64,000 nt of DNA from Roseiarcus sp963767245 (GTDB taxonomy: Bacteria; Pseudomonadota; Alphaproteobacteria; Rhizobiales; Beijerinckiaceae). The notes below the pieces were generated by a model, which made no database searches, was not told the DNA's origin, and saw nothing but the letters and a program-made list of their open reading frames with translations. Both the position numbers and the translations under genes were made by a program. Shown piece after piece: positions 25,114 to 34,456 of the stretch (positions are counted from its first letter, which is position 1; the number at the start of each line of letters is the position of its first letter). The stretch lies in assembly GCA_963767245.1 (NCBI GenBank), contig CAVYDG010000004.1, forward strand, positions 62,001 through 126,000. The letters run 5' to 3'.

Positions 25114-26625
25114 TCAGGCGTCGAGCTTGCGCAATTCGCGGCGCATGATCTTGCCGGTCGAGGTTTTCGGCAGGTCGGCCACGAACTGAAGCGCGCGCGG
25201 GGCCTTGTAGGCGGCGATCTGCTCGCGACAATGGCTCAGGATTCCCTCGGCGTCGGCGGCCGCGCCCGGCTTCAGCACCACGTAGGCCTTGGCGATCTCG
25301 CCCTTGAACTCGTCAGGCTGACTGCCGACGGCGACCATCGCGACCGACGGGTGAGCGGCGATGACCCGTTCGATTTCCGCCGGGAACACCTTGAAGCCGC
25401 CGGTGATGATCATGTCCTTCTTGCGATCGACGATGAAGACTGCGCCATCCTCGTCCATGGTCGCGAGATCGCCGGTATGCATCCAGCCGTCCGGCTCGAT
25501 CGTCTCGCGGGTGGCTTTTTCGTTGCCGTAATAGCCCTGCATCACGATCGGGCCGCGGATCATCAGTTCGCCGACCTCGCCGCGCGGCATGGTCGCCGCG
25601 GGGTCGGCGACGTCGGCGACCCGGGCCTCGACGTGAGGGATGGCGATGCCGATCGAACCAAGCTTATGGGGGCCGTTCGACGGAAACGTCGTGCCAAGTC
25701 CCGCCAGTTCGGTCATGCCCCAAAGCTCAATCAACGGACAGCCGAAACGTCCTTCGACGGCCTGCATCTTGGCGACCGGCATTGTTTGACCGCCGACCGT
25801 GCAGCGGGTCAGCGAGGAGAGATCGAACCGCTCAAGCTCAGGGTGGACGAGCATGTACATGTACATCGTCGGCACGCCCTCGAACATCGTCGCCTTGTGG
25901 GCCTGGATGCTGGTCAGGATTTCGCCGGCGTCGAAGCGGGAATGAAGCACGAGCTTCGTTCCCACCATCATCGCGGCGTTGAACACGACGTTGCCGTAGA
26001 CGTGCGGACACGGGACCGCGGTCACCACCGTGTCGAGCGCCGTCTTCAAATACATCTGCGCGTCCATCGCCCCATTCAGGATTACCGCCCGATTGGATTG
26101 CATCGCGCCCTTCGGGTGGCCGGTGGTCCCGGAGGTGTAGCCGATGGTCGACATTGCTTCCGGTCTGACCGCGACGGGTTCGAACGAATGGCGCTTCGCG
26201 ATCACTTCGCTGAACGGCGTGGCGCCGGCGACGGACGCATCGCCGAACACAATGGCGGTGAGACCGCTGACGCCAGCCGCAAGAGCGGCCGCGACCTTCT
26301 CGGGGCTGCCGATGAGCGCTTTGGCCCCGCAGTCCTTGGTTACAAATGCGATCTCGGCCGGCGTCAGCATCACGTTGACCGGATTGATCACCGCGCCGGT
26401 CTTCAGCGCGCCGTAATAGCTGACGATCCACTCCCAGGAGTTGGGGGCGTAGAGCGTTACCCGATCGCCGGGCTTGACGCCGAGCCTAACCAGGCTCGCG
26501 GCCAGCGCGCTCGACAGATCATCGAGCTCGCGAAAGCTGAAGCTTCGCCCTTCGATCACCAGCGCGGTCCGGTCGCCGAAGCGGCGAGCCGCATGCGGGA
26601 GAACCTCGCCGAGCGAATCGAGCAT
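25114..26625 (-). CDS. AMP-dependent acyl-CoA synthetase/ligase
   Basis: 503 residues, ANL superfamily. P-loop YTSGTTGHPKGAM (about residue 165), adenylate-binding IELWGMTELAG, the hinge Asp in DGWMHTGDLATMDEDG and VDRKKDMIITGGFKVFP, and the catalytic Lys in KTSTGKIMRRELR. The overall pattern is of the medium/long-chain fatty acid ligase group; the exact acid is unknown. Forms acyl-AMP then acyl-CoA in the cytoplasm. Single gene, leftward. Confidence 0.9.
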   Translation of the reverse strand: MLDSLGEVLPHAARRFGDRTALVIEGRSFSFRELDDLSSALAASLVRLGVKPGDRVTLYAPNSWEWIVSYYGALKTGAVINPVNVMLTPAEIAFVTKDCGAKALIGSPEKVAAALAAGVSGLTAIVFGDASVAGATPFSEVIAKRHSFEPVAVRPEAMSTIGYTSGTTGHPKGAMQSNRAVILNGAMDAQMYLKTALDTVVTAVPCPHVYGNVVFNAAMMVGTKLVLHSRFDAGEILTSIQAHKATMFEGVPTMYMYMLVHPELERFDLSSLTRCTVGGQTMPVAKMQAVEGRFGCPLIELWGMTELAGLGTTFPSNGPHKLGSIGIAIPHVEARVADVADPAATMPRGEVGELMIRGPIVMQGYYGNEKATRETIEPDGWMHTGDLATMDEDGAVFIVDRKKDMIITGGFKVFPAEIERVIAAHPSVAMVAVGSQPDEFKGEIAKAYVVLKPGAAADAEGILSHCREQIAAYKAPRALQFVADLPKTSTGKIMRRELRKLDA

Positions 26626-26851
26626 GACCCTCCTCCCAGTTCTCGTGAGCGGCGGGTGACATCCTGTCCGTGACGCCGCCGAGTTCGGCCAACAGGCATA
26701 TCACAGGCGCCACGAGCGTCCAGATCGGCGGGTGACGCCGGGGCGATGGAAATTTATGCGCCTCTTATGCCGGCGGCCCATCTTCCGTCTCGAACGCTTA
26801 CGCCGCGGAGCGCACATTTCATCGCCAGATTGAGGAATGGAGAGCCCGAAT

Positions 26852-27049
26852 ATGTCAAATCTTTCATGGGGTCCGAGGACGTCGGATGGATATGACGATC
26901 CGCCAGAACGCGGTCTCGACCGCTACGACCCATGCGAAATCGACCCGCCCGAGCCGATGCAGCTATTCACCCAACTCGGGCTCTTGCTGATGATCGCGCT
27001 CGCTTTCGGGCTGGTGGCGGAACTGCTCGTCCGGCTGCCGCTCCACTGA
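26852..27049 (+). CDS. Small single-pass membrane protein, unknown
   Basis: 65 residues from the ATG at 26852 (GGAGAG ten bases upstream; an ATG at 26837 in the same frame adds five residues). An acidic, Asp/Pro-rich N-terminal half (DDPPERGLDRYDPCEIDPPE) precedes one C-terminal membrane helix (LGLLLMIALAFGLVAELLVR). No family recognised. Confidence 0.55.
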   Translation: MSNLSWGPRTSDGYDDPPERGLDRYDPCEIDPPEPMQLFTQLGLLLMIALAFGLVAELLVRLPLH

Positions 27050-27128
27050 CCGCAGCCGAACAACGGCTTCACGCGATGGCCCCGCCGGAAGAAAGCGTCG
27101 GGTCCGCGCCAGCGAACGAGGAAAACTC

Positions 27129-27395
27129 ATGATCCACCAACATATCAGAGCCACCGGACAAGCCCGCTTGTCCTGCCTGTTCATCGGGCGGGATCGAAGC
27201 GGGCATTGGGTGGTCAAGGACGCCCGAAGCCTGTGCGGCGGCTTGTTCACCAACCGGACCGAGGCGATCCGGTTTGCGATGGTTGAATGCCAACGCCGCC
27301 CTCAATCCGTCATTATGCTGCCCGATGGTCTCGAACTCGACGGACCGCTCAGCGAAGATCGCCTGAGCGAACCGGCGAAGCGGCGCGCGGCGTAA
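27129..27395 (+). CDS. Small protein of unknown function
   Basis: 88 residues with AGGAAA seven bases before the ATG. The core RLSCLFIGRDRSGHWVVKD then GLCGGLFTNRTEAIRFAM looks like a small beta-alpha domain. I recall similar short proteins in related genomes but no function. It lies in a row of three rightward small genes just left of the island boundary. Confidence 0.55.
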   Translation: MIHQHIRATGQARLSCLFIGRDRSGHWVVKDARSLCGGLFTNRTEAIRFAMVECQRRPQSVIMLPDGLELDGPLSEDRLSEPAKRRAA

Positions 27396-27484
27396 CGAAA
27401 CAGCGAACGCCAACGGCGCCCCGAGGAAACGTCCAAACCTGGCAGGCGCCGTGAGCATCCGGCGCGCGCAGGAGGGTACCGACG

Positions 27485-27790
27485 ATGGCGTCTCTGCCGG
27501 CCGACGAGGACTATGCGCGCAGCGTGCTGGCGATCTTCAGCTTGAAGAACGTGAGGCCGCGAGAGAGCCTCGCGGTAAGCGACGCGAAAGCTGCGTTCCT
27601 CATTCACAATATGGGAAGACCGGCCGACTTCGAGGCTGCGCTCCAACACGCCGCGAGCGAAGGCTGGCTTACGCGCTCGCTCGACTGGGTCCGCCTGACG
27701 ACGCTCGGCGCGGAAGAAATGCAGACGGTCTCATGGCCCCTGCGGGGGGTCGATCCGTTCTCGCCTGGCCCGCGAACCCTGCGGCATTGA
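27485..27790 (+). CDS. Small protein of unknown function
   Basis: 101 residues, preceded by GGAGGG eight bases before the ATG. Composition is ordinary (SVLAIFSLKNVRPRESLAVS, ADFEAALQHAASEGWL, VRLTTLGAEEM), resembling a winged-helix-like fold with a helix-turn-strand pattern, but this is not certain. Last chromosomal gene before the integrated element. Confidence 0.55.
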   Translation: MASLPADEDYARSVLAIFSLKNVRPRESLAVSDAKAAFLIHNMGRPADFEAALQHAASEGWLTRSLDWVRLTTLGAEEMQTVSWPLRGVDPFSPGPRTLRH

Positions 27791-28066
27791 CTTACCCTTA
27801 AGCCGGCGAAGCCGCAGCGGTGCAGCCGAGAAATCCGCCCCGACTCGCAACGCCAGCGGAATTGGTGCGGTCAAGAGATATTGAACAAACGCCATAAATC
27901 AATGGCTTGCGGAAAGGTTGGGCGTATTCCCCCTCATTGAAGGGCTTGGGGTTTTTTGACGCAGCGCCCAACCTCGCTGCCCGCCCCATGAACCTCGCGC
28001 CCGTCCCGGTCGCGTTGTCATCCGCTCTTCATCTGGGTGGTCCGTCGTTCGTGGCCCCCGCCTCCC
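27791..28066. other. Left boundary region of the island, attachment site
   Basis: Contains the left attachment core TGGTGCGGTCAAGAG at 27863-27877, identical over 15 bp to the 3' end of tRNA-Leu at 46603-46617. The rest (to 28066) holds no gene I can support; short ORFs are low-complexity. Confidence 0.7.
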
Positions 28067-28781
28067 TTACAAGCTGCGTTTCAGCTCCGGCAATGCCGCG
28101 CTGATGCCGAGCTTCTCAAATCGAGCAGGGTAGACGCACTGGATCAACTCCAAGGCACAGACGGAACAACGTGCCGTGGTCATTAGCGCCATATCCAGGG
28201 CGGGGCCGTCACCCAGATAACTGACATTCGCGTGCGCAAGACCATCCTCTTTGACAACGTCAATGCTGCAAGTCACGGCAAGCAGGTTGGGATGAGCCCC
28301 GAAGTCGATTGTCTATTGGTACAAGATCTCAAACCGTTGCCCCACGTCATGGTTTGCAGCAGTCACGGAGGCCGCCACCCTGGTATGTGAAAAGGCGCTT
28401 CGCGCGGTTTTGGTGCTCGAACTCGTCTTTGTGTCTATTGAGCCAAAGTTTTGCTGTCGGCGGATCCCGGAAAATATGCACCGCATAGGCGGCAAACTCC
28501 AACACCAAACAATTCATGCTATATGATTCGACGGCTTGTCCCGCCGCGGCTACGCCGGAGGCCGCTCGAAAGGCCGAGTGAGAACGCAAGAACAGAAATG
28601 CTGACAGCTCACTTTCGGGATCAACCCAATCCGTGACGAACGTGTGGAAGAACAGATCGATAGCGGCGAGACGATGGAACGCGCCCGGCTTGTTCGCAAA
28701 TGTCGCAAATTGGTTCGCCCTTGCCTTGTCCCAAGCTTTCGTGAGGTCGTTTTGGCCCCAACCAGGAGGAATGGTTTCCAT
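28067..28781 (-). pseudogene. Conserved hypothetical protein, frameshift plus in-frame stop
   Basis: Three readings form one protein. 28781-28350 gives METIPPGWGQNDLTKAWDKA through FEHQNRAKRLFTYQG; removing one G of GGG near 28373 continues VAASVTAANHDVGQRFEILY; an in-frame TAG at 28313-28315 (where related proteins would have a sense codon before TIDFGAHPN) then splits off the C-terminal part ending PARFEKLGISAALPELKRSL at 28067. The whole is about 237 residues of a family I only know as hypothetical (helical, HSAFRAASGVAAAGQAVESY). Decayed or mis-sequenced island cargo. Confidence 0.6.
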
Positions 28782-28811
28782 CGGATGACCTCCAAAAAGT
28801 GAGGTGTTGTT

Positions 28812-29153
28812 GTGAGATCTGCTATTGCCGGCTTTTTCGTACTGGCAGTGAATGTCGCCTCGGCTCAGGATGGCGCGCCAAAAATCGACGGCGCAAAATA
28901 CTGTGATGCAGTGTCGGGAATGCTCAGCCCCGCGACGGCGGCGCAGACGATGATACGAGATGGCTGTCTTAAGAACGAGTCCGACTACGCGGCGAAGCTG
29001 GCGCGCGTTTGGGCTAAAGTTCCTGAGGCGGATCGAGATAGCTGTCAGAAGCTTCTCGCTATGTCACAACCCTCCAACCAGGGCCTAGCCGGATGCCTAG
29101 GTCTTGCCATGGCCAAGCACTTTCTCGACGGCGATATGCCTGGCTGCAGATAG
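28812..29153 (+). CDS. Small exported protein with Cys pairs
   Basis: 113 residues from the GTG at 28812. Signal peptide SAIAGFFVLAVNVASAQ, then a mature helical domain with four Cys (KYCDAV, DGCLKNE, DSCQKLL, AGCLGLA) and a last one at GCR. Even spacing suggests two disulfides in the periplasm. Function unknown. It reads toward the next leftward gene. Confidence 0.55.
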   Translation: MRSAIAGFFVLAVNVASAQDGAPKIDGAKYCDAVSGMLSPATAAQTMIRDGCLKNESDYAAKLARVWAKVPEADRDSCQKLLAMSQPSNQGLAGCLGLAMAKHFLDGDMPGCR

Positions 29154-29188
29154 CAGGCCGCCGAGCGGCACGCGGCAGGGCAGGCCGC

Positions 29189-29497
29189 CTATAGGCCGGG
29201 CGGCGTCGATTGTGAACTAACCCACCAGGCCGAGAAGACCGTTGCCGCAGCGGTGATTACGGCAGAGGCGGCCAGGACGATTACAGACCACAGCATGTAG
29301 CGGGCGCTGGCCTTCGTATAGGCTGCGGTCTCTTGCGCCGCGACAGTGACCCTCCGCTCAAATTCCAACGTCACCATGGGTTGCCGAAACCCGTCGTTGG
29401 CCGTTCTTTCAACAGCCCACGTCACCAGCTCCTCTGGCGTCATGGTCATCGCTTCCCGCGCGGCCTGCATGCGTCCGTTCTTATCGTCTGTCATCAA
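29189..29497 (-). CDS. Small membrane protein, one C-terminal helix
   Basis: 102 residues. A polar N-terminal half (MTPEELVTWAVERTANDGFR) and a coiled segment (VTLEFERRVTVAAQETAAYT) precede one hydrophobic helix (MLWSVIVLAASAVITAAATV). Island cargo with no recognised family; the layout resembles phage-encoded small inner-membrane proteins. Confidence 0.5.
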   Translation of the reverse strand: MMTDDKNGRMQAAREAMTMTPEELVTWAVERTANDGFRQPMVTLEFERRVTVAAQETAAYTKASARYMLWSVIVLAASAVITAAATVFSAWWVSSQSTPPGL

Positions 29498-29639
29498 TGG
29501 TCACCGCAACCGCGCCGTCGGAAGACGGGGCAGGGCGCGCCTATATCAGCGTGCCCCATGATTCGCATCTCGATCACCCCCGCCGCCTTCGAGGCGATCG
29601 CGGCTTGGCGCGGTAGTCCTCAGTCGCATAGGCTGGCGT

Positions 29640-29840
29640 ATGATCAGCATCCCAATCACCGGCGAGGCGTACGAAGCCCTCAAGTCGAGGAATCCCGGGA
29701 TGGACCAGGACCAGACGTCCCGAGGCCGAAACGATCAGCTGCGGATATGGGTCGATCGGACGTTCCTCGACCAGCTTCTGGAGCTCCGCCGTCCGGGCGA
29801 GAGCTACAGCGACGTCATCCTGCGGGCGGAGGCGAGCTGA
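29640..29840 (+). CDS. Small phage-type protein of unknown function
   Basis: 66 residues. N-terminus MISIPITGEAYEALK and C-terminus LELRRPGESYSDVILRAEAS match a short protein type found in Hyphomicrobiales prophages (pattern ITxxAYEAI ... RxPGESYSDVILR); this recognition is from memory. A second, degenerate start of the same pattern (MIRISITPAAFEAIA) lies just upstream at 29558 and loses the frame after ~20 codons, suggesting a partial tandem duplication. Confidence 0.5.
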   Translation: MISIPITGEAYEALKSRNPGMDQDQTSRGRNDQLRIWVDRTFLDQLLELRRPGESYSDVILRAEAS

Positions 29841-29844
29841 CAGC

Positions 29845-29884
29845 AAAAAAAGGCCCCGAGCGAGCAGGGGCTCAACCGCGGGGC
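29845..29884 (-). terminator. Rho-independent terminator, leftward
   Basis: On the minus strand GCCCCG (29884-29879) pairs with CGGGGC (29858-29853) across a ~20-base loop and is followed by seven T residues (29851-29845). Second in a series with the one at 29959. Confidence 0.6.
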
Positions 29885-29958
29885 GATCTATGAGGCGCGC
29901 CAGGGGCGAAGGCGCGCCACGTACAAATTCAAACGCGACCGGCGGCGGATTGTTCCGC

Positions 29959-29995
29959 AAAAAAAGCCCCGCGGGAAGGGGTTCACCGCGGGGCT
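29959..29995 (-). terminator. Strong rho-independent terminator, leftward
   Basis: Minus-strand hairpin with 10-bp arms AGCCCCGCGG / CCGCGGGGCT, loop of 11 bases, then seven T residues (29965-29959). It ends leftward transcripts from 30159-30422. Around it, 29841-30158 has no gene I can support; the octamer GGCGCGCC occurs four times between 29894 and 30036. Confidence 0.8.
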
Positions 29996-30158
29996 CGAAT
30001 CGGCGCGCCCGGGCTGGGGGGCAAAAAAGGCGCGCCAAGCAACCACCCTGTCACGTCATTGTGACGCGAGAACGGCGGCAGGACGTCCGCCTGATGGCCT
30101 CGGCCGGCAGGGGAGGGGAACTTGCCCGCGAGCGACGACTTGGCCGCTGGCGGGGCTC

Positions 30159-30422
30159 CTATTGCGACCTGGCGCGCTGCTTAAGGTAGTTCTTGATCAA
30201 CTCGATCGCTGCCTGTTCCTCGTGCTCGTCACCGTCCGCGTTCTCGAGGATGTAGGCGGCATTTTCGAAGAACATGTCATCGTTGGCGCATGGCGCGTTG
30301 ACTAGGGCGGCCATGGCGGCGATTTCGACCCGGACGGCGGCGTCGTAGATCGAACCATCTGGCACGTCTTCCTTGGTCAACTTGTCGACGTAGGCTTTGG
30401 CGATTCGATGAGCGGTCAGCAT
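30159..30422 (-). CDS. Small acidic protein of unknown function
   Basis: 87 residues from the ATG at 30422 with GGAGG seven bases upstream. Sequence MLTAHRIAKAYVDKLTKEDV then VRVEIAAMAALVNAPCANDD and an acidic helix. Upstream sequence in the same frame crosses a terminator, so the longer reading to 30689 is rejected. Own transcription unit, ended by the terminator at 29959. Confidence 0.55.
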   Translation of the reverse strand: MLTAHRIAKAYVDKLTKEDVPDGSIYDAAVRVEIAAMAALVNAPCANDDMFFENAAYILENADGDEHEEQAAIELIKNYLKQRARSQ

Positions 30423-30527
30423 TTTGGCGTCCTCCAGTTGAACGCCTCGCATAGTGCACATTGTTTCCGGTCTGTCAGTCCACGATTTCGCTACGCGGAT
30501 GTAGCGATTTGCGCTACCTCCAAACGC

Positions 30528-30554
30528 AAAAAAAAAGCCGCCCCGGAGGGCGGC
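30528..30554 (-). terminator. Rho-independent terminator of the phage-type operon
   Basis: Minus-strand hairpin GCCGCC-CTCCGG-GGCGGC followed by nine T residues (30536-30528). It lies 60 bp beyond the tape measure stop and closes the leftward operon that begins near 37,110. Confidence 0.85.
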
Positions 30555-30612
30555 GATCGGCATGACTACGGTCGCTAGTTGGGACCGGAGTCCTTCCCGA
30601 TGAGGTTCGATT

Positions 30613-33121
30613 TTATGCGGAGACCGCTGCGGCCATCCCATGGTCGACGCCAGAAGGCATTGCTGCGCCGTCATAGCCCGACGGTCCAAAAACGTATTGG
30701 TTGCGCCGGACGATATGCTTCTGGACCACCTGCGCGACCTTCTTTCCGTCGACGTTCAAAGTGACGTTCGTGACGTGTTCCTTTGCGTGCGCATGCGTCG
30801 ACGGGTCCATGTCGTCGCCCTTCTGGTTCTTGTAGGCTTCGTCCATGAGGGTATCGTAAGTCGCGGCATTGCCACGCCTTGTGGAAGTGACGGGCGCTGG
30901 CGATGATGCGGCCTTGTCAGCGGTGCTAGGAGCGAGAGGTGACGCCGCTTTGTCGGCTGCGGCCGCAGGGTGAAACCTTGCCAGGAAGCCAAGCCTGGTG
31001 TTCGTGGCCCCGCCAGGGTCAGCCGGATTCTCATAGCCCTTGACGACCGACCACATGCGGTCCTTGTCGCTCGCCTTGTCGTTGTTGAGCGCCGACCAAG
31101 TGTCTGGGTAGTAGGTCTGCATCTCCCACGCCGCTGCCCGAGTTTGCTCGGCGACCGTCATGTCTTGGGGAGACTTGCCGAAATGAGCTAGGATCCTTTG
31201 GGATCGCGCATCATCCCATTGCACGATCCCATGCGCGTAGTGCGAACGATCCCAGTGCACGTTGGCAGGATCGGATAGAGCCTCGCCCGACATGTTTCCC
31301 ACAAGGATGCGCGCCGCGGAATCCGACATGCCGCTCGCGATCGCTGCTCGGTAGGCCTCCTGCTGGTTCGCCGCCAGGGAAGCACCAACGGCTCCGCCTC
31401 CGCGCCCACCGCTGCCCGGCCCAAGGCCGCTCGGGCCAATGCCGCCGCTGCTGTAGGTCGGCGAGCCGCCGCCATAGCCGAAGAGGCCGCCAACGGCGTC
31501 TTTGACATGCTGCCAGTACGCGCCGCCGTCCGCGTGAACGCTCACGTTCTCAGGCAACGAAAAAATCTCCTTGATGCCCTTGAGCGCCTGGTCCAGCATC
31601 CGCATACCGGTCACCACGGGTGGCAGGATGTCCTGCCCCAGCTCAATCAGTTCGGTGTTGAAGTCCGCCCATACGGTGCGCATCTGGGTCATGGGATTAT
31701 TGGCACGCTGCCACGTCCACATGGCCTCGCCCGACTGGAAGTTCTTTTCATCCTCCCGCGCCTGCTTGATCAGCGATTGATTCGTTGCATCGGAAAAGAA
31801 CGCCGCAGCCCGCTCGCCTTGGCTGGCCGAACAGTTGCTTGAACACGCCCATCATCTCGTTTTTCGGCATGTTGCGGACGTGCTCGCCGAGTATCTCCAT
31901 GTACTTGAACACGTCCGGCTTGCCGTCCGGCCCGAGAAACGTTTGCTTGTCGTTCGCGTCGACAAGGCCGAGCGTCTTCAGCGCGCTTTCGTGCTTTTCG
32001 AACGCGATACGAGACATGACCGAGGTGCCAGGAAACGAGTGCTCGAATAGCGAATCAAGCCAGGTGCCCGACTTGGTGTTGACGATGCCTGCTCGCTGCA
32101 TCGCGGTGATCATGGACAAGAGCTGGCCCTGGTCGAAATCTGCAACGCGGAGGATCGGAACGGCATAGCCGGCGGCGCGCATCGTCGACTGCAAGGTGGC
32201 GTCAGTCGTCGTCGACAAATAGGCGAAGTGCTTCGCCATCTCGGCGACCTGCTCAGGGCCGTACTTGCCGCCCTGATGCGCGAGGGCGACCATGGCCTTC
32301 GTGGCCTCTTCGACGGTTGTTCCCTCTTTCAATTTTCCTTCGACCATGGCCTCGGTCAGCACGTTGCCGATCGTCGAGAGGCGCTGGTCCATGGGGAGCG
32401 GCGACAGCAAGCGCGTGCCCTGGACAACCGCCTCTTCGATGTCATGCAACGGCATGCCGGTTAGCTTGTACGCGCTCAGGATCTGCTCGCGGATCTTCTG
32501 ATACCGAGGGTCATCCTTCATCGGCCCTTTTTGCGCGATTCCGCCCGTCTGGAAGATTGTCGCGATCTTGTCCTCGAGCTCCATCTCCTCGTAAACGCCA
32601 AAGCCGAGGATGCCGGCGCCAATGCCAACGGGCCCAAGGCCGGCGACGCGGTAGCCGCCAACGCCAGGTGCCGGGGCCGTTACGTGAGGCCCGCCGCCAT
32701 GCCCTCCGCCACCCCTGCCGCCCCGGCCAGGAAGAGGTGTTCCACTGCCCCTAGGGCCGCCGAGCAGGGCGCTAGGGCCGCCTGGTAGAGCAATCGGTGC
32801 CCCTTCCACCTTCATGCCGGCTATCTGCTCTTCGAGCTTCTTGATCGTCGCAGACATCGTGATAGCCGCCGCATCAAAACCCGCCGCCATGCGATCGGCC
32901 GCGGCAACGCCCGCGTCGCCGATCGCCTTCACGGAAGCGGCCAAGGTATCGAGGCGGCCGTCGAGCCCGGCGAAGGTCGTGCGCGAGATCGACGTCATCA
33001 CCTCTTTCACGCGATCGGCCTGCAGCCCAAGTTCTTTCATCTGGGCCGCGATGGCTTCAAGCGCGGGAGACGCTAAATCCGATATGCGGAAGGTCGCGCC
33101 GACCTCGAGCGATGACAGCAT
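30613..33121 (-). pseudogene. Phage tail tape measure protein with tail lysozyme domain, one frameshift
   Basis: About 835 residues. The N-terminal part (MLSSLEVGATFRISDLASPA) and long helical and glycine-rich middle are tape-measure-like; tape measure proteins set tail length and span the tail lumen. Near 31821 the frame breaks: deleting one base gives FKQLFGQQGERAAAFFSDAT in place of FGQPRRAGC, and reading continues to 30613. The C-terminal third has a phage tail-tip lysozyme domain (AYRAAIASGMSDSAARILVG, GNMSGEAL, HYAHGIVQWDD). It follows the large terminase by 39 bp, where head and tail genes would normally lie. Confidence 0.75.
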
Positions 33122-33160
33122 GATGACAATTCCCCTTTGAAACTGCGGCGCGCGCGGCGC

Positions 33161-34456
33161 TCAATGATAGTGATCCGTACGGAACGCGCGCCGCGCGACG
33201 TCGAGTTGCGACGCTGGTTCAATTCCGCCGAAGATGAACTCGCCCCGTCGCTGATTTAGCGCGAGCTCGGTCAGCGCCCACGCCATACTGTCGAGACGAT
33301 CTGGCGACTCCGATGATCCGGCGCTGTATGTCGCCAACTGACTTTCCAGCTGCGGAAACGTGCCAACAAGATGCGCGCGCCCTTGCTCAAAGAGCGCCGC
33401 GATCGGCTCGGCGCGGGTGACCTTGCCGCGCGATGCGTGCACAGCTTTGAAGGCGACGTTCGCGTCCACGGCGCGGATCGTATTTTCGATCAACGCGCCA
33501 CCTTGATTCGCTTCCGCGATGATCCTGTCCGCGCCCCAATATTTGTAGAGCGCGACCGCCTTGCGAGCCCACTCGATCGGGGCCATCACCCCGCTCTCGT
33601 CGGCAAGCACATAGCCGTGGTTGTCGACACCAAGCCCTGCGACGACGATCCCGCACTCGTTGGAGCCCTCGCCATTGCTTACAGACGGATCGATCGCCAC
33701 GACGATCCGTGACAGCGGAGGCGCAGCCGCGCGCCGGGTCTGCTCGAGAAGGTCGCGACTCCAAAGCGCGCCGACAACATCGTCAAGGATCTGGGCGTCG
33801 AGCTCTTGCCGGCCGAGGCGCGTGCCCGCGTACTGCTTTTCCATCTGATTCAAAAATGCTTGCGGCAAGTGCTCACGGTTGGAGTAAGTCGAGCCTTTCG
33901 TCACGCGAACGTCCTGTCCGTCACGCTTTAAAAGGTCCCGAAGCAGTTTGATCGGCCGCGGCGTCGTCGTTACGATCGCACGCGGACGCTTGCCGACGCG
34001 AAGACCAAATTGGGCCTGATCCCAGACGCTCTTCGCGTCCTTCCAAGCGGCGAGCTCGTCGCACCATAGGAGATCATGCTGCGGTCCGCGGAGCCGGTCG
34101 GCTTCCTCGGCCGAGTACAGCGTCGCGATCGCGCCGTTTTTCCAGGTGATGCGTCTCTTCGACGGCTCATAAAGAGGGCGCGTCGCGTTTGGCGAGATCG
34201 TCAAAATCCCGCTCGCGCCTTCCAACATGACGTCTCTCGCGTCGCCGCTGGTCGGCGCAATCAAGCCGACCCGGCCGCATCTGCCGGTCTCTACCGCCTC
34301 ACGCACAGCTTCGGCGCCTGCGCGCGTTTTGCCGGCGCCGCGGCCCCCGAGATAGAGCCACGTCGTCCAGTCGTCATCGCTGGGCGGCAACTGCTCGGGG
34401 CGCGGGCTCCACTCCGAAGCGAGCGCGTCGGCGAGCGCTGTCCAATTACTCAGCAT
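33161..34456 (-). CDS. Phage/GTA-type terminase large subunit
   Basis: 431 residues, ATP-driven DNA packaging motor with nuclease. Walker A LGGRGAGKTRAGA (residues ~36-48), Walker B LLWCDELAAWKD, motif III IVTTTPRP, and nuclease domain with Asp in IVVAIDPSVSNGEG and in SPDRLDSMAWAL. This arrangement is that of the terminase found in gene transfer agents and related siphoviruses of alphaproteobacteria. The ATG at 34456 overlaps the end of the small subunit by 11 bases. Intact. Confidence 0.9.
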   Translation of the reverse strand: MLSNWTALADALASEWSPRPEQLPPSDDDWTTWLYLGGRGAGKTRAGAEAVREAVETGRCGRVGLIAPTSGDARDVMLEGASGILTISPNATRPLYEPSKRRITWKNGAIATLYSAEEADRLRGPQHDLLWCDELAAWKDAKSVWDQAQFGLRVGKRPRAIVTTTPRPIKLLRDLLKRDGQDVRVTKGSTYSNREHLPQAFLNQMEKQYAGTRLGRQELDAQILDDVVGALWSRDLLEQTRRAAAPPLSRIVVAIDPSVSNGEGSNECGIVVAGLGVDNHGYVLADESGVMAPIEWARKAVALYKYWGADRIIAEANQGGALIENTIRAVDANVAFKAVHASRGKVTRAEPIAALFEQGRAHLVGTFPQLESQLATYSAGSSESPDRLDSMAWALTELALNQRRGEFIFGGIEPASQLDVARRAFRTDHYH

